A DNA stretch of 64,000 nt, taken from contig JAVTVJ010000992.1 in the NCBI GenBank assembly GCA_034509425.1, positions 314,160 to 378,159 of the forward strand. The letters are read 5' to 3'. Below are positions 54,948 through 64,000 of the stretch, piece by piece; the first letter of the stretch is position 1; each line of letters opens with the position of its first letter. Under the pieces are notes generated by a model. It had not been told where the DNA came from and did no database searches. It saw only the letters and a list, made by a program, of their open reading frames with translations. This DNA comes from Eopsaltria australis (lineage: Eukaryota; Chordata; Aves; Passeriformes; Petroicidae). The translations under genes were made by a program, and so were the position numbers.

Positions 54948-57598
54948 CTGGTCTTGTTTTCTTTGTTGCCTTTCTGGTTTTTCCAGGTCTATTGGCTTTT
55001 ATAAAAATTCAGGATAAAGGTGAAACTTCCAGTTTCCTCCTCTAAGGAAAACCCCAAATAACACAGCACAAAAAGCTGCATAATTCCATGATAAATAAAA
55101 TCTTTGGTGACTTTTGAGGAGTCAAAGAGAGAAGATTCTAAATCCAGAAGGGATGATGTGTGAGTGGAACAAACCATGAAAGGAAGGGCATCACCCACAC
55201 CCAAAACAACCCCAAAAAACCTTCCCTGGCTCCCAGGAGGAAATTTGGGACAATAATGAGGTGGTGCAAGGCCAGTTATAAATCCATGGAGCCACCCAGG
55301 GAAGGTCCAAAATGTGCACCTGAGCCTGATTCCTTTGTTGCCTTTCTGGTTTTTCCAGGTCTATTGATCTGGAAATTGAATATAAATTCAGGGTGAAGAT
55401 GAAATTTCTAGTTTCCTCCACTAAGGAAAACCCCAAATAACACAGCACAAAAAGCTGCATAATTCCATGATAAATAAAACATTTGGTGACTTTTTGAGGA
55501 ATATTTCAAAGAGAGAAGATTTTAAACACAGCAGGGATGATTGTTACTGGTCCCAAGCCATGAAAGGAAGGGCATCACCCACACCCAAAACAACCCCAAA
55601 AACCTTCCCTGGCTCCCAAGAGGAAATTTGGGACAATAATGAGGTGGTGCAAGGCCAGTTATAAATCCATGGAGCCACCCAGGATCCAAAATGTGCACCT
55701 GATCCTGATTTCTTTGTTGCCTTTCTGGTTTTTATAGATTTATTGACTTGTATGTATTTCATATATATTGACTTGTATAGGTTCAGAGTAAAGGTGAAAC
55801 TTCCAGTTTCCTCCTCTAAGGAAAACCCCAAATAACACAGCACAAAAAGCTGCATAATTCCATGATAAATAAAACATTTGGGGACTTTTGAGGAGTCAAA
55901 GAGAGGGAATTTTAAACCCAGAAGGGATGATGTGTGAGTGGAACAAGCCATGAAAGGAAGGGCATCACCCACACCCAAAACAACCCCAAAATCCTTCCCT
56001 GGTTCCCAGGAGGGAATTTGGGACAATAATGAGGTGCTGCAAGGCCAGTTATAAATCCATGGAGCCACCCAGGATCCAAAATGTGCACCTGAGCCTGATT
56101 CCTTTGTTGCCTTTCCAGGTTTTCCAGGTCTATGGACTTCTATAAAAATTCAGGATAAAGGTGAAACTTCCAGTTTCCACCTCTAAGGAAAACCCCAAAC
56201 AAAATTCCACGATAAACAAAACATTTGGTGTCTTTTGAGGACGATTTCAAAGAGAGAGAATTTTAGATCCAGCAGGGATAACTGTGACTGGTCCCAAGCA
56301 GGAATAAGCCATGAAATAAATACCCAAAACAACCCCAAAAAACCTTCCCTGGCTGCCATGAGGGAATTTGGGACAATAATGAGGTGGTGCAAGGCCAGTT
56401 ATAAATCCATGGAGCCACCCAGGGAAGGTCCAAAATGTGCACCTGAGCCTGATTTCTTTGTTGCCTTTCCAGGTTTTCCAGGTCTATGGACTTTTATAAA
56501 AATTCAGGATAAAGGTGAAACTTCCAGTTTTCTCCTCTGAGAAAAATCCCAAATAACACAGCACAAAAAGCTGCATAATTCCATGATAAATAAAACATTT
56601 GGGGACTTTTTGAGGAATATTTCAAAGAGAGAAGATTTTAAACACAGCAGGGATGATTGTTACTGGTCCCAAGCCATGAAAGGAAGGGCATCACCCACAC
56701 CCAAAACAACCCCAAAAAACCTTCCCTGGGTCCCAGGAGGGAATTTGGGACAATAATGAGGTGCTGCAAGGCCAGTTATAAATCCATGGAGCCACCCAGG
56801 ATCCAAAATGTGCACCTGAGCCTGATTTCTTTGTTGCCTTTCTGTTTTTTATAGATTTATTGACTTGTATATATTTCATATATATTGACTTGTATAAATT
56901 CAGAGTAAAGGTGAAACTTCCAGTTTCCTCCTCTAAGGAAAACCCCAAATAACACAGCACAAAAAGCTCCATAATTCCATGATAAATAAAACATTTGGTG
57001 ACTTTTGAGGAATATTTCAAAGAGAGAATATTTTAAACACAGCAGGGATGATTGTTACTGGTCCCAAGCAGGAACAAGCCATGAAAGGAAGGGCATCACC
57101 CATACCCAAAACAACCCCAAAAAACCTTCCCTGGCTGCCATGAGGGAATTTGGGACAATAATGAGGTGCTGCAAGGCCAGTTATAAATCCATGGAGCCAC
57201 CCAGGATCCAAAATGTTCACCTGAGCCTGATTTCTTTGTTGCCTTTCTGGTTTTTCCAGGTCTATTGATGTGGAAATTGAATATAAATTCAGGGTGAAGA
57301 TGAAATTTCTAGTTTCCTCCTCTAAGGAAAACCCCAAATAACACAGCACAAAAAGCTGCATAATTCCATGATAAATAAAACATTTGGTGACTTTTGAGGA
57401 GCATTTTAGAGAGAGAGAATTTTAAACCCAGCAGGGATGATGTGTGAGTGGAACAAGCCATGAAAGGAAGGGCATCACCCACACCCAAAACAACCCCAAA
57501 AAACCTTTCCTGGCTCCCAAGAGGAAATTTGGGACAATAATGAGGTGGTTATAAATAATGAGGCCAGTTATAAATCCATGGAGCCACCCAGGGAAGGT
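54948..57598. repeat. Long-unit tandem array, seven copies of about 350-405 bp
   Basis: The marker GGACAATAATGAGGT recurs at about 55249, 55632, 56020, 56368, 56749, 57154 and 57533. Units contain TTGTTGCCTTTCTGG, AACACAGCACAAAAAGCTGC, ATAATTCCATGATAAATAAA, GAAAGGAAGGGCATCACCCA and TTATAAATCCATGGAGCCAC. The segment between the TTTCCAGGTCTATTG-like start and GTGAAACTTCCAGTTT comes in four variant types. The fourth copy lacks the ACACAGCACAAAAAGCTG piece. Recurrent frames are by-products. Confidence 0.95.
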
Positions 57599-58689
57599 GC
57601 TGGAGGCTCCTGCTCACATCTGGCAGAGGGAGCAGCAGCTGCTGTGCCCTGATCCCTGCGGGTGGGAGTGGGTGTAGGATCAGGCTTGGTTACAAATGTG
57701 CCTCTCCAAACTTTTATTGATTTCCCAAATCTCCTCTTTCAAAAAGCAAAGAGGGCTGGGAATGAGGAGAAGAATTTTGCTTCCCCTCAGATCTGCCCAC
57801 CCTCGCCCACATCCAAGCAGGGAGCTCTTCTTACCAGATAATTCGGGTTTTTTTTTTTTCCCCCTGGAAATATTTGAGCAGGAGTGAGCAGGGAGGGGGC
57901 CTGGGAAGCTGAAACAGCAGAATTTCCAATGTCAGGGTGTGGAACCTCACTCACCTGTCTGGTGAACCTGAGCACACCCTAAAACTCTGATCCTTAACCA
58001 TTAATTAATCAAATCAATAAAAATTAATTTAAAAAGCAAAACGAGTGCACACCTCAGGTCCAGCAGACGGTAAGAAGGGCATCACATGATTTTGCATTCC
58101 CATTGTGGAGGCTGAAAGGGATTTCTGGCACTGCTGAGGGAATTGGTGCAGAATCAGAAGGTAAAACTGAAATTGGGAAGGGTGCAGAGAGAAATTCCAA
58201 AAGCCCTGGGGTCAGAATTCCTTGGCAGAAGCACCTGCAGCCCAGGGAAGGGACACAGCAGCCACGAGAGGAACAACCCCGAGCTCTGGGGAAAGAGCAG
58301 GAACAAAAGGATCAGAGTGATCCGGGCAGGGAAGGAGTAAAATGAGAAACAATGAAAGAGACAGCAGTAAAACGTGCATCTGTTATTTAATCCTGCCTAA
58401 ATACCCAGATTAGTGACTTCAGATTGTGCTGTTTGTTTGGAGCTTACCCTGGAGCCGGGGCTCCCAAGGCTGGGGCAGCTGGGGTAAAGCCCATGGATCC
58501 AGCCCAAGGATTTATCCCAGACATGGCTGTTCCTCAGGCAGAGCTAGTTTGGATGGAAAAATTGTTTTTCCAGCCCTTGAGGTCATAAAAACCAAGCTGG
58601 CACGAGCTGGCAGGGCGAGGGAATTCAAAAGTTTCATAAATTGTCATCATTTTGCAGTCACTCGGTGCTTGGATGGGCCTTGAAGGTCA
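57599..58689. other. Single-copy stretch
   Basis: No gene supported. A T13-like run sits near 57848-57860. The frames at 58103-58345 lack recognisable domains. Confidence 0.45.
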
Positions 58690-58782
58690 CAAAGGCCAAA
58701 CATGGACATTGTGTCTCTTTTTTTTTATTATTGGTTTTTATCCCAAATGCCGTTTTATTTACCCACAAAGGCTGGCTCTGCT

Positions 58783-59043
58783 TCACAGAATCCCAGGATC
58801 ATTAAAGGTGGAAAAAACTTCCAGGATTATGGAGTGCAAACACACCTTGTCCCCAGCCCAGAGCTCTGAGTGCCACCTCCAGGTGACACCTCCAGGGATG
58901 GGGACTCCAAAGCTCCCTGGGCAGCTCCTTTTGATTCCTGAGCACCCTTTCCATGGAGAAACCCCTCCTAACATCCAAAATAAACCTCTCCTGGCACATT
59001 TTGAGGCCTTTCCCTCTCCTCCTGTCCCTGTTCCCTGCTAGGA
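58783..59043 (-). mobile_element. CR1 retrotransposon fragment, first duplicate
   Basis: Antisense CR1: TTCACAGAATCCCAGGATCA, CACCTTGTCCCCAGCCCAGA, GGTGACACCTCCAGGGATGG, CCTTTCCATGGAGAAACCCC, then TTGAGGCCTTTCCCTCTCCT. Confidence 0.9.
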
Positions 59044-59199
59044 AAGGCTGACTTCCAAGCAAGAAAGCAAAATTTGCACAATTTATAAAGAAATACCAAC
59101 ACAACCCACGAAGGCCAAACATGGACATTGTGTCTCTTTTTTTAAATTGGTTTTTATCCCAAATGACATTTTTTTCCTCCAGAAAGGTTGGCTCTGCTT

Positions 59200-59446
59200 C
59201 ACAGAATCCCAGGATCATTAAAGGTGGAAAAAACTTCCAGGGTTATGGAGTCCAAACACACCTTGTCCCCAGCCCATGGCTCTGAGTGCCACATCCAGGA
59301 ATGGGGACTCCAAACGTCCCTGAGCCGCCCCTTTTGATTCCTGAGCACCCTTTCCATGGAGAAATCCCCCCTAAAATCCAAAATAAACCTCTCCTGGCAC
59401 AGTTTGAGGCTTTCCCCTCTCCTCCTGTCCCTGTTCCCTGCTAGAA
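59200..59446 (-). mobile_element. CR1 retrotransposon fragment, second duplicate
   Basis: Same insertion as the preceding copy, carried along by the tandem duplication. It differs by a short deletion of the CCTCCAGGTGACACC segment near 59291 and by scattered substitutions. Confidence 0.9.
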
Positions 59447-59523
59447 AAGGCTGACTCCCAAGTAAGAAAGCAAAATTTCCTCACTTTCTAAAGAAACATC
59501 GACAAACGCAACCCATGCAGACC

Positions 59524-60159
59524 AAAAAAGGCTGATTTTTGATTTAACATCTGACTGGCTCAGCCCACAAGGAACATCCCAGCCCTGCTCACCTGATCCC
59601 ACTGAACGTTCCTGAGCTGAGCTGTAAAATGAGACATCTCCACGAGGCTGCTGATGTTCCTGGAGATAAAAGTGTTGAGTTCCTGCTGTTTTTGCCACTC
59701 AGCAGCGAGGAGGGGAGGGCTGGTGCCCAGCACTGAAAGTGTTACTGAGCACCAGGGGCAGCTGGAATCGCTGAGGGAGGCACATGGAAAAGATGACGGG
59801 GCTAATTAACACTGCCTGCTTAAATTAGAAAGCTTTTAATGGCTAATGGTTAAAAATAACACCTTAATGATGCCTAAAAATAGCTGCTGGCTGGTCCCAG
59901 AGTGTTGTGACCTCCGTCGAGTGGGGGGTCCATGTGCCAGGAGCGGGGGTGTAAATCACATTTTCCCTGGAGGTCTGGTTCTCTCCGGGATCAGCCTCAA
60001 AGCCTCGTGCCTCACCTTGGGGGCTCTCTGCAGGGTGAGCTGGAGCTCTCCTCAGTGGGGGAATGTCCTGTGTGGGATGAGGCGTTGGCGAGGGGAATTT
60101 TGGGTCGTGCTCATCATGAGGGAGTGGGAGATTCCCAGGCAAAACCAGGGATGTGAGAG
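59524..60159. other. Single-copy spacer
   Basis: No gene supported. GC-rich and CpG-containing between 59910 and 60110. Frames there show no recognised domain. Confidence 0.45.
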
Positions 60160-62415
60160 GTGGGATTGAGGACACAGGAGATCCAAGCTCCATTTCCAGC
60201 TCCATTGCTGATGTCTTGTGTGATATCTTGAGGTCCTGCAGTGCCCCAAAACCATGTGCAGATCCCCCTGATCCTGCAGGAATATTCCCAGGATCATTTC
60301 CCTGGGATGTGTGCTGGGTTTAAATCCAGATACACCTCACAGAAAACAAATAATAATATAAAAAGGGAAAATACTGCTTGCTTTTCAGCTCCGTTGCTGA
60401 TGTCTTGTGTGGTATCTTGAGGTCCCTCATGGTCCTGCTGCATTCCAAAACCACGTGCAGATCTCCCTGATCCTGCAGGAATATTCCCAGGATCATTTCC
60501 CTGGGATGTGTGCTGTGCTCAGATCCAGATGCACCTCACAGAAAAAAAATAATAATATAAAAAGGGAAAATACTGGGAAGCAAACCCATATAACCTGCAA
60601 GACACACACGAGGACTTCTCATGGTTGGGGCAGAAATAAAATATCTCCAGGAGTGCTGGATGGGGATTAAGGACACAGGAGACCCAAGCTCTGTTTCCAG
60701 CTCAGTTGCTGATGTCTTTTGTGATATCTTGAGGTCCCTCATGGCCCTGCTGCACCCCAAAACCACGTGCAGATCTCCCTGATCCTGCAGGAATATTCCC
60801 AGGATCATTTCCCTGAGATATGTGCTGGGTTTAAATCCAGATACACCTCGCAGAAAACAAATAATATAAAAAGGGAAAATACTGCTTGCATTTCAGCTCC
60901 GTTGCTGATGTTTCGTGTGATATCTTGAGGTCCCTCATGGCCTTGCAGTGCCACAAAACCACGTGCAGATCCCCCTGATCCTGCAGGAATATTCCCAGGA
61001 TCATGTCCCTGAGATGTGTGCTGTGCTCAGATCCAGATGCACCTCACAGAAAACAAATAATAATATAAAATACTGCTTGGTTTTCCTTAATATGGGATCC
61101 AAACCCAAATAACCTGCAAGGCAAACACACACGAGGACTTCTCATGGTTGGGACATGAATAAAATATCTCCAGGAGTGCTGGATGGGGATTAAGGACACA
61201 GGAGACCCAAGCTCTGTTTCCAGCTCCATTGCTGATGTCTTGAGGTCCCTTATGGTCCTGCTGCACCCCAAAATCACATGGAGATGCCCCTGATCCTGCA
61301 GGAATATTCCCAGGATCATTTCCCTGGGATGTGTGCTGGGTTTAAATCCAGATACACCTCACAGAAAACAAATAATAATATAAAAAGGGAAAATACTGCT
61401 TGCTTTTCAGCTCCGTTGCTGATGTTTCGTGTGATATCTTGAGGTCCCTCATGGTCCTGCAGTGCCACAAAACCACGTGCAGATCTCCCTGATCTTGCAT
61501 GAATATTCCCAGGATCATTTCCCTGGGATGTGTGCTGTGCTCAGATCCAGATGCACCTTACAGAAAACAAATAATAATATAAAAAGGGAAAATACTGCTT
61601 GCATTTCAGCTCCGTTGCTGATGTTTCGTGTGATATCTTGACGTCCCTCATGGCCCTGCTGCACCCCAAAACCACGTGAAGATCTCCCTGATCCTGCAGG
61701 AATATTCCCAGGATCATTTCCCTGGGATGTGTGCTGTGCTCAGATCCAGATGCACCTCACAGAAAACAAATAATAATATAAAATACTGTTTGGTTTTCCT
61801 TAATATGGAATCCAAACCCAAATAACCTGCAAGGCAAACACACACGAGGACTTCTCGTGGTTGGAACAGAAATAAAATATCTCCAGGAGTGCTGGATGGG
61901 GATTAAGGACACAAGAGACCCAAGCTCCATTTCCAGCTTGATTGCTGACGTCTTGTGTGATATCTTGAGGTCTTGCAGTGCCCCAAAACCACGTGCAGAT
62001 CTCCCTGATCTTGCAGGAATATTCCCAGGATCATTTCCCTGGGATTTGTGCTGTGTTTAAATCCAGATGCACCTCACAGAAAACAAATAATGATATAAAA
62101 AGGGAAAACACTGCTTGCTTTTCAGCTTCATTTCCAGCTTGATTGCTGATGTCTTGTGTGATATCTTGACGTCCCTCATGGTCCTGCTGCACCCCAAAAC
62201 CACGTGAAGATCTCCCTGATCCTGCAGGAATATTCCCAGGATCATTTCCCTGGGATTTGTGCTGGGTTTAAATCCAGATGCACCTCACAGAAAACAAATA
62301 ATGATATAAAAAGGGAAAATACTGCTTGATTTTCCTTAGTGTGGGAAGCAAACCCAAATAACCTGCAAGGCAAACACACACGAGGACTTCTGGTGACTGG
62401 AACAGAAATAAAGGA
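60160..62415. repeat. Long-unit tandem array, nine copies with short and long unit types
   Basis: The marker GGAATATTCCCAGGATCAT (once GAATATTCCC after TTGCAT) recurs near 60279, 60479, 60789, 60985, 61301, 61501, 61698, 62018 and 62228. Spacing alternates between about 200 and 315 bp. The long spacing carries an extra module with ACCTGCAAGGCAAACACACA, CACGAGGACTTCTCATGG and TATCTCCAGGAGTGCTGGAT. All units carry GCTCCRTTGCTGATGT, GATATCTTGAGGTC, CAGATGCACCTCACAGAAAA and AATAATATAAAAAGGGAAAA. Minus-strand frames MILGIFLQDQGDLH recur in several copies and are repeat translations. Confidence 0.95.
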
Positions 62416-62947
62416 GGTAACAATTTGCTCCTTTGTGCTGTGCTTGGCCCTAACCCATGGCCTGTCACATCCGTGGTAGCTGAGAGAAATCTGCAGCCTG
62501 ACCTCCCCTGCAATGATGATTTCTGATGTAAAACCCTCTGTGTTTGTCTCACATTATGCAAACGAGGCAAATCACTTCAGCAGCCACATAAACTCAGGTG
62601 TTTTCATTTAAGTGTTACATAAAGAGGATCTGAAAGGCCAGGAGCTGGAAACAGGAGGAAAAAGGTTTCCTAAAACCAGGCACACGAAAGGAAAGCTGCT
62701 CTTTGATTTGCTTTTCTCAAAAAAAATCAAATCCAGGCAGCAAATCCAGCATCCCATCCCTGCCCATCCCATGGCACACTCCAAGTAAAAGGAATTTGTA
62801 GAAGCAGAGAGTCCTCAGCCTGTGGTGTTGTCCTGCCCAGGTCATGAAATCCTTGTGCTTTTCCATTTTTCCCTTTATTTTCACGATGTCCAAGGGATTG
62901 CTTTGGGAAGCCCCAAGGCAAGCTGGGCCTTGTTTTGGGAAGCCCCA
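62416..62947. other. Single-copy spacer
   Basis: No gene recognised. Its right end may include the upstream part of the following CR1 (TTGGGAAGCCCC occurs twice, near 62903 and 62935). Confidence 0.45.
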
Positions 62948-63486
62948 TCCTACAAGAAGGATGGAGAGAGAAATTTCCAAGGGCTGGAGGGACAGGACCC
63001 AGGGAATGGCTTCCCACTGCCAGAGGGCAGGGATGGGTGGGATATTGGGCAGGAATTGTTCCCTGGAAGGTTTGAGAAACAACTGGTTATTTTATTATTT
63101 AACTCCCAGGGATGATGATACCTCCATCCAGAAAATTCCTCAAGTGTTTTCTTCTTCTCTTTCAACCTGTCCGAACTCTGCTTTTCTTCATATTGAGCAA
63201 CAGATTTTGCCTTTTTTAGACAACCTGAAATTAAAAAAAAAATTTAAAAAAATAACTGATTTAGAAACATTTAAATTCACTTTCAAATTTATTACTGTGA
63301 GGATGGGCAGGCCCTGGCACAGGGTGCCCAGATTTGCTGTGGCTGCCCCTGGATCCCTGGCAGTGCCCAAGACCAGGCTGGATGGGGCTTGGAGCAGCCT
63401 GGGACAGTGGGAGGTGTCCCTGCCCATAGAATGGGATGATTTTTAACGCCCCTTCCAGCCCAAACCATTCCATAATTCCATGATTT
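62948..63486 (+). mobile_element. CR1 retrotransposon 3' fragment interrupted by an insertion
   Basis: Sense CR1. The left part (AGGGCTGGAGGGACAGGACC, ATTGGGCAGGAATTGTTCCC) stops at about 63076. The right part (GGCCCTGGCACAGGGTGCCC, GCTGTGGCTGCCCCTGGATC, tail CATTCCATAATTCCATGATT) resumes at about 63298. Compared with uninterrupted copies such as 7391-7975, the two parts should be nearly adjacent, so about 221 bp has been inserted. Confidence 0.88.
63077..63297. other. ~221 bp insertion inside the CR1
   Basis: AT-rich sequence with an A-rich stretch near 63233-63252 (GAAATTAAAAAAAAAATTT). TGAG occurs at both edges (63073-63076 and 63298-63301) and could be a 4 bp target-site duplication. No terminal inverted repeat or known element recognised. 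Confidence 0.6.
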
Positions 63487-64000
63487 TGCTGTCAGGCAGA
63501 GATCAGTGAATGCCACAACTGCAGAGACAAACCCTGGCTCTGATTTTCACCCCAAGACTCATTAGAGATAAGGAAAACGTGGAGCAGCTTTCCCTTTTCT
63601 CCCTCTGCTGTCCTGCTGGCATTGATCACTTGATCCAGATGGTTTTCCTCCCTTTTCCTGCTGGGCCAGCTCCTGCAAGCACTTCCACTTTCTCCTCGGA
63701 GCAGGAGTTCAGCACGTGCACGGGGCTTGGCAGGGCTGGAGCCTAAATTTGTTCCTGTTTCTGAGTTCCAAGCTGGATTGTGACGCAAGGGTTTTTTTAT
63801 ATATGAAAATCTCAGGTTTCTGCCCACACACATCACGCATGATGGATAACAGAGCTGGCAAGGCAGCCCTTGGAAAAGGCCACTTAATCTGGGATTTATT
63901 CTCAAGGAAGAGCTGCCATTCCTTGTTTTTCTGCTTGGATTTATAAGCGACCAAACTGTGAAGGTTTTGCCCCCGAGACGCTCCAGGATGTTCACCTGAT
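63487..64000. other. Single-copy stretch to the window end
   Basis: No gene supported. The minus-strand 167-codon frame has ordinary composition, but I recognise no domain, splice site pattern or start context. Confidence 0.45.

Larger units (their letters stand above)
58690..59523. repeat. Tandem duplication (~419 bp) that carries a CR1 fragment
   Basis: AAACATGGACATTGTGTCTC occurs at about 58698 and 59117. The whole following block, including CCAAATGNC, a CR1 3' fragment and its flank AAAGCAAAATTTNCNCA, is repeated. The CR1 was therefore present before the duplication. Confidence 0.93.

Noticed and set aside
60052..62245. Recurring minus-strand frames starting MILGIFLQDQGDLH
   Set aside because: They are copies of the same tandem unit. 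The C-termini differ and shift frame between copies, as expected for non-coding repeats.

Overview
This window looks like non-coding nuclear DNA from a bird. The main evidence is about twenty fragments of CR1, the characteristic avian non-LTR retrotransposon. They lie in both orientations, are truncated at the 5' end, and mostly end in the short 3' tail repeats typical of the family (variants of ATTCTATG, here often GATTCTGTGATTCC) with no poly(A). The exact CR1 flavour, with phrases such as GGGTTGGAAGGGACC and CCTTGTCCCCAGCCCAG, resembles what I know from songbirds. I therefore favour a passerine, but cannot fix the species or chromosome. I see no supportable protein-coding gene, rRNA or tRNA. 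Every long open frame (for example the 381-, 360-, 301- and 277-codon frames) is the translation of a tandem repeat, or lies in CR1 debris.

The striking property is tandem repetition. By summing my own intervals, roughly 25 kb of the 64 kb (about 40%) is tandem array, and CR1 debris adds about 5 kb. Two classes alternate. Short-unit arrays: 19/22 bp (0.8-1.45 kb), an AAT array punctuated by a ~33 bp module (5.6-6.5 kb), 10 bp (9.9-10.7 kb), 73 bp (13.1-13.8 kb), AAAAT (15.1-15.7 kb), 20 bp (28.9-29.5 kb), TTTTA and polypurine (37.1-38.15 kb), a TAGTC/ACTAGT T-rich array (41.2-42.75 and 44.9-45.3 kb) and ~41 bp (53.4-53.7 kb). Long-unit arrays (about 200-690 bp): 9.85-12.4, 18.4-19.65, 19.77-21.14, 21.98-25.3, 30.6-31.7, 33.8-34.3, 35.26-36.3, 51.2-53.0, 53.85-54.1, 54.95-57.6, 58.7-59.5 and 60.2-62.4 kb. 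Their units are unrelated to each other, so this is a region prone to local duplication rather than one satellite family.

Layout: 0-9.8 kb has sparse CR1 and two short-unit arrays. 9.85-25.3 kb is almost continuous tandem duplication. 25.3-41 kb has CR1 clusters with smaller arrays. 41-45.3 kb holds the T-rich TAGTC arrays. 45.3-51 kb is the longest mostly single-copy stretch and the best place to look for conserved regulatory DNA. 51-62.4 kb is again dominated by long-unit arrays. 62.4-64 kb is single copy with one interrupted CR1.

The observations most worth following are: a precise 32 bp inversion inside one copy of a tandem array (35,415-35,446); a higher-order repeat whose internal 10 bp minisatellite varies from about 7 to about 85 units between copies; an A-B-C-D-D-C-B order of sequence variants in the 54.95-57.6 kb array; a very recent 454 bp duplication at 51.2-52.2 kb; and a 221 bp insertion in a CR1 with a possible 4 bp target duplication. 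All similarity statements come from reading the sequence by eye. No alignment or database search was run.
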